Below are positions 32,376 to 40,625 of a stretch of DNA of 64,000 nucleotides, piece by piece. Below the pieces are notes generated by a model. The model saw only the letters and a program-made list of their open reading frames with translations, was not told the origin of the DNA and ran no database searches. The DNA comes from Planctomycetota bacterium (lineage in GTDB: Bacteria; Planctomycetota; PLA2; JAEUHO01). The translations under genes were made by a program, and so were the position numbers. The first letter of the stretch is position 1; each line of letters opens with the position of its first letter. The stretch spans positions 1 through 64,000 of the forward strand of contig JADZCA010000020.1 in the NCBI GenBank assembly GCA_020851795.1, in the 5' to 3' direction.

Positions 32376-32786
32376 TCACGACGGCCGCGGCGGACGGCGG
32401 CGGGCGCGCACGACGACCTGGTACTCGACGACGTCGAGGCCCTCGAGCCCGTCCACGCCCTCGACCCGCAGGCGGTCCCAGGGGAGGTCGTCGATGCGGC
32501 CGGTCTCCTCGTCCACGACGTGGTGGTGCGGCGCGGTGCAGGGGTCGAAGACGACCCGGCCCTCGGCGAGGTGGAGGCGCCGGGCGAGCCCCTTCTCGAC
32601 GAGGAGATTGAGGGTGTTGTAGACGGTCGCGCGCGAGACGTCGGGGAGGCGCGCGCGGACGCGGGCGAGCACCTCGTCGGCCGCGGGGTGGTCCTGCGCC
32701 GCGAGCACGATGCGCGCGATCGCGACGCGGGGCCCGGACGGCTGCACACCGTGGGCGCGGAGGGTGTCGGCGACGGGGTCGGTCAC
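32376..32786 (-). CDS. Fur-family transcriptional regulator, Irr-like
   Basis: 136 residues. Winged helix at 1-80 (AAQDHPAADEVLARVRARLPDVSRATVYNTLNLLVEKGLARRL) and a dimerisation/metal domain with VVFDPCTAPHHHVVDEETGRIDDL. The run of His after Pro is the metal site region. The CxxC that normally follows (structural zinc) is absent, replaced by VDEET, a trait shared with Irr-type regulators of iron and haem metabolism. It could equally be a PerR-like sensor. GTG 32786 has no ribosome-binding site but a TATGCT element 8 bases upstream. The adjacent gene is an IscU-like protein, which fits iron control. Confidence 0.85.
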   Translation of the reverse strand: MTDPVADTLRAHGVQPSGPRVAIARIVLAAQDHPAADEVLARVRARLPDVSRATVYNTLNLLVEKGLARRLHLAEGRVVFDPCTAPHHHVVDEETGRIDDLPWDRLRVEGVDGLEGLDVVEYQVVVRARRRPPRPS

Positions 32787-32794
32787 GGGCCCCG

Positions 32795-32800
32795 AGCATA
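32795..32800 (-). promoter_or_regulatory. -10-like TATGCT, leaderless arrangement (Fur-family gene)
   Basis: TATGCT ends 8 bases before GTG 32786, so the transcript would begin at or next to the start codon. Confidence 0.4.
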
Positions 32801-32892
32801 GAGGGCGCCGACGGTCGCGCGGACGGGGACTTGGCGGCGGCGGACGGTCCCCCGGAGACGACCGGTCCGACGCCGCGGCCGGCCGGTCGTGG

Positions 32893-33288
32893 TCAGGAGA
32901 GGGCGACGGGGGTCCTGAGGGCCGCGGCGAGGGCGTCGGCGGCGAGCCGCAGCGCGTGGCGCTTGGCGGGCGGGACGCCGCCCAGGGCCGCCTCGAGCTC
33001 GGCCGACGACACCGCGCCGGGCCGCGCCGGGCGGCCGACGAGCGCCGCGGCGAGCGCGCTCCCGACGGCGATGGAGCCGGGGCATCCCTGCACGCGGAAC
33101 CCCGCGTCGGCGACGACGCCGTCGGCGACGACGAGCTCGAGCGTCAGGCGGTCCCCGCACACCCCGTCCTCGACCTCGGCCCGGTGGGTCGGCGACGCGA
33201 GGCGCCCGACCCGCCGCGGGTGGGTCAGGTGGTCGAGGAAGGCCGCGGAGTAGGCCGAGGCGGCACCGCCGGGCGAGGGCGCGTCCAT
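32893..33288 (-). CDS. IscU/NifU-N-like protein lacking the third cysteine
   Basis: 131 residues following the IscU fold: DHLTHPRRVGRL, VCGDRLTLELVVADG (first Cys), FRVQGCPGSIAVGSALAAAL (second Cys) and GGVPPAKRHALRLAADALAAAL. In iron-sulfur scaffolds the last motif reads LPPVKxHC; here the Cys is Ala, so a normal three-Cys cluster site is not possible. It may be a regulator or a degenerate scaffold. ATG 33288 is preferred over one 9 bases upstream because that upstream ATG lies within the TAGCAT element. Confidence 0.75.
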   Translation of the reverse strand: MDAPSPGGAASAYSAAFLDHLTHPRRVGRLASPTHRAEVEDGVCGDRLTLELVVADGVVADAGFRVQGCPGSIAVGSALAAALVGRPARPGAVSSAELEAALGGVPPAKRHALRLAADALAAALRTPVALS

Positions 33289-33295
33289 CGGCCCC

Positions 33296-33301
33296 ATGCT
33301 A
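33296..33301 (-). promoter_or_regulatory. -10-like TAGCAT, leaderless arrangement (IscU-like gene)
   Basis: TAGCAT ends 7 bases before ATG 33288; no ribosome-binding site is seen. Confidence 0.4.
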
Positions 33302-33342
33302 CGGCGACGGGGCCGCGCGGGCGGGTCCGACCCGCCTCGAGC

Positions 33343-34260
33343 TCACGGCGCCGTCGTCGGCGCGGAGCGAGGGTCCACGACCAGACGACCGCTGTGGAGC
33401 CGTCCCGCGACCGCGCGGCCGCGCCACGCCGCGGTGGAGTCGTAGTACGGCGCAGCCGGGTCGATCGTCGTCAGGAGCACCCCGGCGCGGTCCGGCCGCA
33501 GGCGCCCGGTGACGACGCCGTCGGGTCGCACGACGAAGCTCGGCCAGCAGCTCCGACGCGCCGACGAGTTGGGGCAGCTGATCCACACGTGGTTGTCCGC
33601 GGCCGCGGTGATCATGCCGGCGCGCATCGTGATGGCCGGGAGCGTCGCCCCTCCGCTGAGCCGGGCGCCCGTCGCGCCCACCCCCCGCCGCATCGCCGCG
33701 TAGCGCGCGGGCGGGATCGCCCCGGCGTGGAAGGAGTGCAGCATGAGCGAGACCCCGCGGCGGCCGTAGGCGCGGTAGAGCTCCGGGTAGCGGAAGTCGT
33801 GGCAGACCTGCAGCCCGCAGCGCACGCCGCGGACGTCGAAGGTGACGAGGCGGTCGCCGGGCGTGTAGTGGGCGAGATCGCCGGTCCGCCCGTGGCGGTC
33901 GCCCGCGCAGAAGCGCTTGTCGTAGCGGTCCACGAGCACGCCGCGGTCGTCGAGCACGTAGAGGCTGTTGTGCGGCTTGTGCGGAGGGGTCAACCGGTGC
34001 GCCGACCCTACGACCACCCACGTGCGATGGCGCCTCGCGGCGTCGGCGACGGCGCGCAGACCCTCGGCGACGAGCGCCCAGTCGGTGCCGGCGTGCGACG
34101 CCACGTCGGCGCCGGCGTAGCCCGAGATGCACGCCTCGGGGAAGTGGGCGAGGTGCGCGCCGCGCGCGGCAGCCCGGCGGACGAGGGCGACGACCCGGGC
34201 CGCGTTGACACGGACGTCGCTCGTCGTGGCGAGCTGACAGGTGGCGAGGACGAGCGGCAC
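33343..34260 (-). CDS. Carbon-nitrogen hydrolase (nitrilase superfamily)
   Basis: 305 residues with the full Glu-Lys-Cys triad: HFPEACISGYAG (Glu), DRYDKRFCAGDRHGRTGD (Lys) and LQVCHDFRYPELYRAYG (Cys). The first motif and the CxDxRYPELYR form fit amidase or carbamoylase-type members of the superfamily, which hydrolyse C-N bonds of small amides; substrate unknown. A GGAGG lies 7 bases before GTG 34260. The last 40 residues carry YDSTAAWRGRAVAGRLHSG. Confidence 0.9.
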   Translation of the reverse strand: MPLVLATCQLATTSDVRVNAARVVALVRRAAARGAHLAHFPEACISGYAGADVASHAGTDWALVAEGLRAVADAARRHRTWVVVGSAHRLTPPHKPHNSLYVLDDRGVLVDRYDKRFCAGDRHGRTGDLAHYTPGDRLVTFDVRGVRCGLQVCHDFRYPELYRAYGRRGVSLMLHSFHAGAIPPARYAAMRRGVGATGARLSGGATLPAITMRAGMITAAADNHVWISCPNSSARRSCWPSFVVRPDGVVTGRLRPDRAGVLLTTIDPAAPYYDSTAAWRGRAVAGRLHSGRLVVDPRSAPTTAP

Positions 34261-34294
34261 GATGGGACCTCCGGCGATGGTCGGCGTCGACGTG

Positions 34295-34300
34295 ACCCTA
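34295..34300 (-). promoter_or_regulatory. -10-like TAGGGT before the nitrilase-family gene
   Basis: TAGGGT lies 34 bases before GTG 34260, with room for the GGAGG ribosome-binding site. Confidence 0.4.
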
Positions 34301-34347
34301 CCGCACGACGGCGTGCGCGGCTGCGCCTCCGTCGTGACGACCGCGCG

Positions 34348-35346
34348 TCACCGGCGCGCCGGCGCGCCGACGAGCCGCCACATCCCCGGCGACGCGACCG
34401 CGGGCCCGCCGCCCTCTGGCTGCACCTGCACCTCGAGGCGCACGAGTGCCGGCCCGACCATCGCGTCGAGTGGACCGCGGCGCACCCTGTGCCGGTGCGC
34501 GTCGAAGGCGAGCGCCGAAAGGTCCGCCGAGAACGACACCGAGCCGCCCGGTGCGACGTCGAACGCACCGGCGTCGCCCGGCACCGCCGCGACCGGCGCC
34601 TCGAGCGTGGCGTCGACGTCGTCGGTCGCGGCGCCGTCCGCCGCGACGAGGAGCCGTCGCGCGAGCCGGACGGGTGTGCCGCCGACGTTGCGCACCGTGA
34701 CGACGATCGGTCCCGCCGCCGCGCTCGCGAGCTCGGGGACGGAGGCGTCCACGCGGAGCTCAGCGGAGGCCGGAGGGATCTCCAGCGTCGTCGGCTCGCC
34801 GCGGACCGTCCCGGCAAACACGCCGTCCTCCGCGACCCACACGACGCGCCCGTCCGCGGTGCGCTCCGGCACCGCAGCGCACGGGTGCACGTAGTCGCAC
34901 CGCACGTCGTACCGACCCGGAGGCAGCCGCTCGGGGACCGCGCCGGCCGGCTCGTCGGGCCGCGCCACCCGGACGAAGAGCCTCGTGCGGACCGTCACGC
35001 CCCGCTGGCGCGCCCCGACGAGCGGCTCGATCGACCCCTGCGGCCCGACGACGGGCGCACGGGGGACGGTCGGCGCCCACGGCACCCACGCGGATCCGTC
35101 GTCGCGTCGCAGCGTGAACGCGACCGACGCCCCCCCACGATGGGGGTCGGCGAGCCAGAACGAGAGGCGGCCCCCGTCCGCGCTGCGGAACGCCGCGTGG
35201 AGCGCCACCCGCCCGGTGTCGTCCACGTCGGCGAGGGTCACGAGACCGAGCGCGGGCGCCGGGGCCGCGCGGGCGGCGCCGAACGGGCACGCGACAGCCG
35301 AGGCGAGGAGGACGAGGATCGGGACGACGGGTCGACGGGCGTTCAT
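34348..35346 (-). CDS. Secreted protein of unknown function
   Basis: 332 residues with a signal peptide (MNARRPVVPILVLLASAVACPFGAARA is too long to quote as a motif; its core is ILVLLASAVA). The mature part is beta-rich, with likely Ig-like sandwiches (GPIVVTVRNVGGTPVRLARR; GGSVSFSADLSALAFD). Two Cys (CDYVHPCAAVPE) may form a disulfide. No enzyme motif. ATG 35346 has GGAG 6 bases upstream. It follows the nitrilase gene's promoter region by 87 bases; no functional link is evident. Confidence 0.65.
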   Translation of the reverse strand: MNARRPVVPILVLLASAVACPFGAARAAPAPALGLVTLADVDDTGRVALHAAFRSADGGRLSFWLADPHRGGASVAFTLRRDDGSAWVPWAPTVPRAPVVGPQGSIEPLVGARQRGVTVRTRLFVRVARPDEPAGAVPERLPPGRYDVRCDYVHPCAAVPERTADGRVVWVAEDGVFAGTVRGEPTTLEIPPASAELRVDASVPELASAAAGPIVVTVRNVGGTPVRLARRLLVAADGAATDDVDATLEAPVAAVPGDAGAFDVAPGGSVSFSADLSALAFDAHRHRVRRGPLDAMVGPALVRLEVQVQPEGGGPAVASPGMWRLVGAPARR

Positions 35347-35537
35347 GTCGGCTCCACGGGCGGTCGGCGTCCGCCGCTCCCCTGTGGACGCTCCGCAGCG
35401 ACGCCCGTTATCGTGACCACGGTGCGGCGTCCCGGGCGGTCGCGTCGGACGTGGGCGCCCACCGCTCGGCGTCGGCGAGGGGCGAGGAGGCCTCGCGCTG
35501 TCTACCGAACCGTCCACCCCCGTTCCCGGAGCCGGCG

Positions 35538-35972
35538 ATGCACCTGACGTGGCTTCCGCTCTTCTCAGCGTCGCTCGCGCTGGCCGCGGCCCTCGTCGGC
35601 TGCTGCCGCTTGGCGGTCCCGCCGGCCGAAGCGCCCGACGTGGCGCCGCCGCCCGATCGCCTGCCCGTGGTCTACGCGTTGATCTGGCGCGCACACGCCA
35701 CGGACGACGCGTTCGACGCGCGGGAGTTCCAGGCCCGCATCCCGCGCCTCATGGCGTGGCTGCGCTCGCTCCACGAGCGGGGCGCGCTGGTCGCCTGCGG
35801 CGGGGGCGGGCTCGAGGACCGGAGCGGCGGCCTGACGCTCGTGCGCGCCGCCTCGCCGGAGGAAGCGCTCGACCTGGCGAGGGGGAATCCCATGAACGAG
35901 ATCGGGACCACCGAGCTGCTGGTGTGGGACGTGTACTTCGCCGACCTCGCGGTCCCGCGTCCGTTCCGATGA
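35538..35972 (+). CDS. YCII-related lipoprotein
   Basis: 144 residues. Signal peptide with lipobox ALVGC (Cys22, followed by another Cys). The mature part resembles YCII/YciI dimeric alpha-beta barrels: VYALIWRAHATDDAFDAREF, RIPRLMAWLRSLHERGALVACGGGGLEDRSGG, and AASPEEALDLARGNPMNEIGTTELLVWDVYFADLAV, the usual end of the fold. Periplasmic YCII proteins are unusual. The stop overlaps the next gene (ATGA), so the two are co-translated. Confidence 0.7.
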   Translation: MHLTWLPLFSASLALAAALVGCCRLAVPPAEAPDVAPPPDRLPVVYALIWRAHATDDAFDAREFQARIPRLMAWLRSLHERGALVACGGGGLEDRSGGLTLVRAASPEEALDLARGNPMNEIGTTELLVWDVYFADLAVPRPFR

Positions 35973-36955
35973 CGCGCCGCGGCGTCGAGGACCCGACCGA
36001 GGGGACGAGCCGGCCGGAGCTTCGCGCGAGGGCGCGACGACGGGTGCTCGTGACGCGCCGCTCGCTCGCCCGTGAGCTCCGGGCCCTCGGCGTGCGGCCG
36101 GGCGCGGTGCTCCTCGTGCACGCGTCGCTGAGCTCGCTCGGGTTCGTCTGCGGCGGCGCCGTCGCGGTCGTGCAGGCGCTCCGGGACGCGGTGGGAGCGC
36201 GCGGCACCGTCGTCGTCCCCACGCACACGTCGGCGGTCTCCGACCCGGCGGCGTGGCGCCACCCGCCGGTCCCGCGGCGCTGGTGGACGACGATCCGCCG
36301 CGAGATGCCGGCGTTCGACCCACGCCTGACGCCCGCGGCGGCGATGGGCAGGATCCCCGAGACGCTCCGGCGAGTCCCCGGAGCCGTGCGCAGCAGCCAC
36401 CCGATGTGCTCGTTCGCCGCGGTCGGTCGGCGCGCTCGGGCCCTCGTCGCGCGCCACCCGCTGTCGCAGCCGTTCGGCCCCTCGTCGCCGCTCGGGCGCC
36501 TGGTCAAGCTCGGGGCCCACGTGCTGCTGCTCGGCGTCGGCCACGAGTCGAACTCGTCGCTCCACCTCGCCGAGGTCCTCTGGGGCGGGCTGCCGTCGCG
36601 GAGGCAGGGAGCCCCCGTGCTGGCGCGCGGGCGCCGGACGTGGCGCACCTGGATCGAGCCGGCGCACGACGAGGGCGACTTCGAGGCGATCGGCGCGTCG
36701 TTCGACGCGACGGGCCACGTGCGCATCGGGTCCGTCGGCGCCGCGCAGGCCCGGCTGATGCCGCTGCGCGACCTCGTCGCGCACGCGCGGGCGTGGATGC
36801 ACGCGCACCGGAGCCCCCACCCGAGGCGCGAGGCCGCGGGCACGGGTGAACGATCGCGGCGCGGCCGGCGCGCGGGCCGGGCGCGGGTGCAGGGCGACCT
36901 CGGTCGGGAGGTCCGCTCGTCCGCGCGCCGTCGATCTCCCCGACGCGACGCATGA
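35969..36955 (+). CDS. AAC(3)-family N-acetyltransferase (Antibiotic_NAT fold)
   Basis: 328 residues. Core motifs of the AAC(3) family: VLLVHASLSSLGFVCGGA, GTVVVPTHTS, IPETLRRVPGAVRSSHP, GPSSPLGRLVKLGAHVLLLG and GHESNSSLHLAE. The family transfers acetyl from acetyl-CoA to the 3-amino group of aminoglycosides, but many chromosomal members act on other amines or are uncharacterised, so resistance should not be assumed. The last 45 residues are an Arg-rich tail outside the fold. The ATG overlaps the stop of the YCII lipoprotein gene. Confidence 0.85.
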   Translation: MTRRGVEDPTEGTSRPELRARARRRVLVTRRSLARELRALGVRPGAVLLVHASLSSLGFVCGGAVAVVQALRDAVGARGTVVVPTHTSAVSDPAAWRHPPVPRRWWTTIRREMPAFDPRLTPAAAMGRIPETLRRVPGAVRSSHPMCSFAAVGRRARALVARHPLSQPFGPSSPLGRLVKLGAHVLLLGVGHESNSSLHLAEVLWGGLPSRRQGAPVLARGRRTWRTWIEPAHDEGDFEAIGASFDATGHVRIGSVGAAQARLMPLRDLVAHARAWMHAHRSPHPRREAAGTGERSRRGRRAGRARVQGDLGREVRSSARRRSPRRDA

Positions 36956-36996
36956 GAGGCGCGGAGCGGCGCGGTCGCCGCCGATCGACGTTCGGG

Positions 36997-37002
36997 TAGC
37001 CT
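36997..37002 (+). promoter_or_regulatory. -10-like TAGCCT before the ABM-like gene
   Basis: TAGCCT lies 47 bases before ATG 37050. Confidence 0.35.
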
Positions 37003-37049
37003 GAAGGTCGTCCGCCGCGGACGAGCCGTGGCAGGGGTTGGACGCGTCG

Positions 37050-37376
37050 ATGAGCACCACCGCCCCCGAGACCGTCGTCGCGCAGTACCGCGTGCGGGCC
37101 GACCGCGAGGCGGAGTTCCGTGCGCTGCTCGAACGCCACGAGCCCACGTTGCGGCGCCTCGGCCTCGCGGTCGGCGCCCCGACGCAACGGTTCCGGGGCC
37201 ACGAGCGTGAGGGACTCCTCTACGTCGAGATCTTCACGTGGCGCGACGCCGCCGCCGTCGAGGCGGCGCACCGTCACCCCGAGGTCGCGGCGATCTGGGA
37301 CGCGATGGAGCCGTGCCTCGAAGCGCGCGGAGGGAAGCCCAAGTGGGACTTCCCCCATGTCTCGCCGCTGCCGTGA
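37050..37376 (+). CDS. Dimeric alpha-beta barrel (antibiotic-biosynthesis-monooxygenase-like) protein
   Basis: 108 residues with the ferredoxin-like ABM pattern: strand VVAQYRVRADREAEFRALLE, then RRLGLAVGAPTQRF, strand LYVEIFTWRDAAAVEAAH and helix PEVAAIWDAMEPCLEARGG. Members are heme-degrading or quinone-forming monooxygenases, or plain binding proteins; no decisive residue is seen. ATG 37050 was chosen over TTG 37038 because the conserved first strand starts soon after. Confidence 0.65.
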   Translation: MSTTAPETVVAQYRVRADREAEFRALLERHEPTLRRLGLAVGAPTQRFRGHEREGLLYVEIFTWRDAAAVEAAHRHPEVAAIWDAMEPCLEARGGKPKWDFPHVSPLP

Positions 37377-37683
37377 CGTACGACAAGGACGCCCGCGCAC
37401 GGGGCGCCGCCCGCACCCGGCCGTGCCGCGCGAGCGCGGGCGACTCGAACTCGGCCGCGCCGCGCACAGCCGGCGAGCCGACGAGGGGGCGGTGCCCCCC
37501 CGGTGGGCCCGGGCAGGCGGCTGGCGCCCGGCGCGACGACCGAGAGGCCGCGCCCGACGACGATCGTCGGTCGTCGTCCGGACGCCACGTCTCGCCGGCG
37601 ACGGCACGCCGCGGCGCGCCGCCGCGACGACCGCGCGGGCTGTCTCTCCCACCGTCGGCCGCGCCCCGGTAGGCTGCTCCCCC
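37377..37683. other. 307-base intergenic region, little recognisable
   Basis: No gene can be supported. Short matches to the MITE-like element (GAGCCGACGAGG near 37478 and GGCGCCCGGCGCGACGACCG near 37527) may be degenerate remnants. The -10-like element of the FHA gene closes it. Confidence 0.4.
37670..37675 (+). promoter_or_regulatory. -10-like TAGGCT, leaderless arrangement (FHA gene)
   Basis: TAGGCT ends 8 bases before ATG 37684; the gap is C-rich with no ribosome-binding site. Confidence 0.4.
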
Positions 37684-38298
37684 ATGGCACGTCTCGTCGG
37701 CGAGTCCGGGTCGGTCGCGGGCAAGGAGTGGCGCATCGAGGTCGGCGTCACGGTCGGGCGCGAGGCCCACAACACGATCGCGATGCCCGACAACAAGAAG
37801 TGCTCGCGCGACCACTGCAAGGTCTGGAAGGAAAGCGTCGGCAAGTACTCGATCGCCGACCTCGGCAGCACCAACGGCACGCTCGTCAACGACGACAAGA
37901 TCTCCCGCCAGCCGCTCGTGGACGGCGACGAGATCCGCATCGGCGAGGCGGTGCTGCGCTTCGTGCTCGACGAGGACGAGAAGCCGAAGAAGAAGGAGGC
38001 GCCCCAGCGGATGGCCGAGCTGCTCCGCAGCGGCGCCGGGGGCGACGCGGGCGCAGCGGCCGACGCGGGCCCCGCGGCCAAGGGGGCGCCCGGCGCCGCG
38101 GCCGCCGGCTCGGCGATGCCGACGATCGAGGTCAAGCAGCGGGTGCTGCAGTACCAGAAGAAGTCCGCGGGCGGCTCGGTGGCCGGCTGGGACCTCGGTC
38201 AGGCGTCGAGCGGGACGCGGTGGCTGATGATCCTCGTGGCCGTGGGCGTGGCCGTCGGCCTGTTCCTGCTCGTCAAGTCGATGATCGCCGGCGGGTAG
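37684..38298 (+). CDS. Tail-anchored FHA-domain protein
   Basis: 204 residues. FHA domain at about 5-100 with VTVGREAHNTIAMPDNKKCSRDHC (the GR and SxxH phosphothreonine-binding motifs) and IADLGSTNGTLVNDDKI. An Ala/Gly linker (115-165) leads to a single C-terminal helix WLMILVAVGVAVGLFLLV. This layout, a cytoplasmic binding domain on a disordered tether with a C-terminal anchor, mirrors the MglA-type protein at 30597. It would dock phosphoproteins at the membrane; no kinase is in the window. Confidence 0.88.
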   Translation: MARLVGESGSVAGKEWRIEVGVTVGREAHNTIAMPDNKKCSRDHCKVWKESVGKYSIADLGSTNGTLVNDDKISRQPLVDGDEIRIGEAVLRFVLDEDEKPKKKEAPQRMAELLRSGAGGDAGAAADAGPAAKGAPGAAAAGSAMPTIEVKQRVLQYQKKSAGGSVAGWDLGQASSGTRWLMILVAVGVAVGLFLLVKSMIAGG

Positions 38299-38329
38299 CG
38301 CGACGACCGACGCACGCCCCGCGGCGCGG

Positions 38330-38335
38330 TAGCGT
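38330..38335 (+). promoter_or_regulatory. -10-like TAGCGT before the protease gene
   Basis: TAGCGT followed by G, 38 bases before ATG 38374. Confidence 0.4.
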
Positions 38336-38373
38336 GTCCCGGCCCCGGACGACGGTCCGGCCCCGGAGCGCCC

Positions 38374-40356
38374 ATGTCGCGTCCTCTGTTCCGCCCGCAG
38401 CCGGTGGCCCACCTCGTCGCCGTCGTGCTCGCGCTCGCGCTGCTCGCCGACGCGGCCGGCGCCGCCCCCACCGCCGAGGCGCTCGGCCGGGTCGAGGCGG
38501 CGATCCGCCGCGTCGCGGTGGAGGCCACGCCGAAGACGGTGTGCGTGCGCATCGACCGCGGCGGCAAGGCCGCGGGCTTCGGGAGCGGCGCGATCGTGTC
38601 GGCCGAAGGGCTCGTGCTCACGTGCGCGCACGTGACCGAGCCGGCCGCGGACGGCGGCCGCCTCGTCGCGGTGCTCCCGGACGGCACGGAGGTCGGGCTC
38701 TCCCTCGTCGCGAGCAACGCGAAGAACGACCTGTCGCTGTGCCGCCTCGTCGGCGAGCGTCGCGACTGGCCCGCGTACACGCTCGCGCCCACCGACCCGG
38801 CGGTGGGCGACTGGGTGGTCGCGCTCGGCCACCCCGGCGGCCCCTTCGCCGACCACCAGCCCACGGTCGCGGCGGGCAAGGTGACGGCGGTGGGGCGCTC
38901 GCTCCCGCTCATGCTGCAGGGCAAGGCGTACGTCGGCGCGCTGCAGACCGACGTGCCGCTGTTCGGCGGCAACTCGGGCGGCCCGCTCGTGGACCTCGAG
39001 GGTCGGCTCGCGGGGATCAACGGCGCGATGCTGATGGTGGGCGACGCGGCGTTCGCCGTCGCGGCCTCGCGGATCGCGCGCGACCTCCCCGCGCTCTCCG
39101 AGGGCAAGCCCGTCGAGGGCGACGACGTCGGCGACCTGTTCTCCGCGATGTCGGACCTCGCCTCCGACCTCGACCCCGACGCGCTCGCGGAGGCCTTCGC
39201 CGACGACAACCTGCGCGAGGTGATGCGCGCCGTCGGCTCGATGCAGGGGATGCTCGGCCGCGACGACCACCGCAAGGCGCGCCGCCGCGGCGACGACCTC
39301 GGCGAGGCGTTCCCCGGCCCGTACGCGCCCGCGGCCGAGGTGCTCGCCGACGGGCGGCGCGTCGCGTTCGCGACCGCGATGGGCGTGCGGGGCGGCCGCG
39401 CGCTGTTCCTCACGACGAGCCGCGCCGGGACGGCGACGGGCGAGCTGCGCGTGCGTCGGGCCGCCGGGCCGGGCGCGAGCGCGGTGGACGCGGTGGCCCG
39501 CGTGCGCGGCGTGGACGGCGAGTGGGACCTCGCGCTGCTCGACGTGGCGACGGACGCGGCCGACGAGCCGGCGCCTGCGCCGGCCGCCGCAGGCTCGACG
39601 ACGCGCGGCTCGTTCGTCGTGGTCCCCGACGCGTCGGGGCGGCCGACGCACGCCGGGGTCGTCGCGGCGCTCGGCCGCACGGTGGGCACCGAGCGGCGGG
39701 TGCCGACGATCGGGATCGTGCGGCTGTTCCAGCCCGCGCACACGAGCCCGTTCCGCCCGTACCCCGCGATGACGCAGGTGGACGCGCCCTTCGAGGCCGA
39801 CGAGCTCGGCGCGCCGGTGCTGCGCCCCGACGGCACGCTCGTCGGCGTCGCGGTCGCGCACTTCCACGGCGGCGCGACGATGGTCGTGCCCGCGACGGTG
39901 CTCACGGCACGCGTCGCGCGCCTCCTCGACGGGATCGACAGCGCCGCGCCGCCGTCCTACGGCCCGCCGCCGCGCTCTGCGCCGGACCGCGCGGCGCGCG
40001 CCGCCCGCGCGACGGCCCGCCGTCGCGACGCGGACGCGGTGGTCCTCTACGTGCCGACGCTCGCGGGCGTGCTCCGCCCCGCCAAGCTCCTCGACCCCGA
40101 GGCGGGCGGCGACGGCCCGACCGCGGCGACGGCGTCGGGCGGGAGCGCGCTCGACCTCGAGGCCGGCGACGTGCTCGCTTCGATCGGCGCCACGAAGACG
40201 CCGACGGCTGCGGCGGCGCGGGCGGCGATCGCCGCGCTCGCGCTCGGCGCGAAGACCGAGGTGGTGCTGCTGCGGGCGGGCGCGCCCGTGCGCTTCGCCG
40301 CCGAGGTGCGCGAGGAAGCCGGCGAGCCCCGCCTCACGCTCACCGCGCAGCGGTAG
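38374..40356 (+). CDS. Exported trypsin-like serine protease (S1C, HtrA-related) with PDZ-like end
   Basis: 660 residues: signal peptide (to about residue 31), then an S1 protease with His in VLTCAHV, Asp in NAKNDLSLCRL and Ser in FGGNSGGPLVDLEGRLAG. Residues 300-520 hold a second, beta-rich region that looks like a second protease-like fold without the catalytic Ser. The C-terminal 130 residues are PDZ-like (LDLEAGDVLASIGATKTPT, KTEVVLLRAGAPVRF). It is probably a periplasmic quality-control or signalling protease. The TAG stop touches the terminal repeat of the MITE-like element at 40357. Confidence 0.82.
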   Translation: MSRPLFRPQPVAHLVAVVLALALLADAAGAAPTAEALGRVEAAIRRVAVEATPKTVCVRIDRGGKAAGFGSGAIVSAEGLVLTCAHVTEPAADGGRLVAVLPDGTEVGLSLVASNAKNDLSLCRLVGERRDWPAYTLAPTDPAVGDWVVALGHPGGPFADHQPTVAAGKVTAVGRSLPLMLQGKAYVGALQTDVPLFGGNSGGPLVDLEGRLAGINGAMLMVGDAAFAVAASRIARDLPALSEGKPVEGDDVGDLFSAMSDLASDLDPDALAEAFADDNLREVMRAVGSMQGMLGRDDHRKARRRGDDLGEAFPGPYAPAAEVLADGRRVAFATAMGVRGGRALFLTTSRAGTATGELRVRRAAGPGASAVDAVARVRGVDGEWDLALLDVATDAADEPAPAPAAAGSTTRGSFVVVPDASGRPTHAGVVAALGRTVGTERRVPTIGIVRLFQPAHTSPFRPYPAMTQVDAPFEADELGAPVLRPDGTLVGVAVAHFHGGATMVVPATVLTARVARLLDGIDSAAPPSYGPPPRSAPDRAARAARATARRRDADAVVLYVPTLAGVLRPAKLLDPEAGGDGPTAATASGGSALDLEAGDVLASIGATKTPTAAAARAAIAALALGAKTEVVLLRAGAPVRFAAEVREEAGEPRLTLTAQR

Positions 40357-40587
40357 CCCGCCGAGTTCACGAAAGGCGAGGCCCGTCGAGCCCCGAACGC
40401 ACGTCAGGTCCCGGTCGGGGCGCGCGGATGGCGCCCGGGCGCGCGTCGGCCGCGACGACCGCGTGTTCTGGCACCACGCCGAGGAGCGGACGACGCGCGG
40501 CGATGCGCATCGAAGCGCCACCGGGCCCCACGCCACGCCCGGGCGCAAGACGCCGCCCCGACCTCGCCGGCTCGTGCATTCGGCGGG
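40357..40587. repeat. Full-length MITE-like element, copy 1 (231 bp)
   Basis: Bounded by CCCGCCGAGTTCACGA and TCGTGCATTCGGCGGG, inverted terminal repeats with few mismatches. My hand alignment with copy 2 (51068-51298) finds about 19 differences and no gap over 231 bases. It starts at the base after the protease TAG. No transposase is encoded; internal open frames are short and differ between copies. Confidence 0.75.
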
Positions 40588-40590
40588 CGA

Positions 40591-40606
40591 GCCCGCCGAG
40601 TTCACG
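40591..40606. repeat. Extra terminal repeat beside copy 1
   Basis: GCCCGCCGAGTTCACG, a further left-type end three bases after copy 1. Together with the right end of copy 1 it forms a palindrome of about 35 bases around GA, close to the stop (40626) of the next minus-strand gene. Confidence 0.55.
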
Positions 40607-40625
40607 GGCCGCGGGCGTGTGCGCG

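Noticed and set aside
35969..36955. Acquired antibiotic-resistance gene
   Set aside because: Base composition and codon use match neighbours, no mobile element flanks it, and the family has many chromosomal members of other function.
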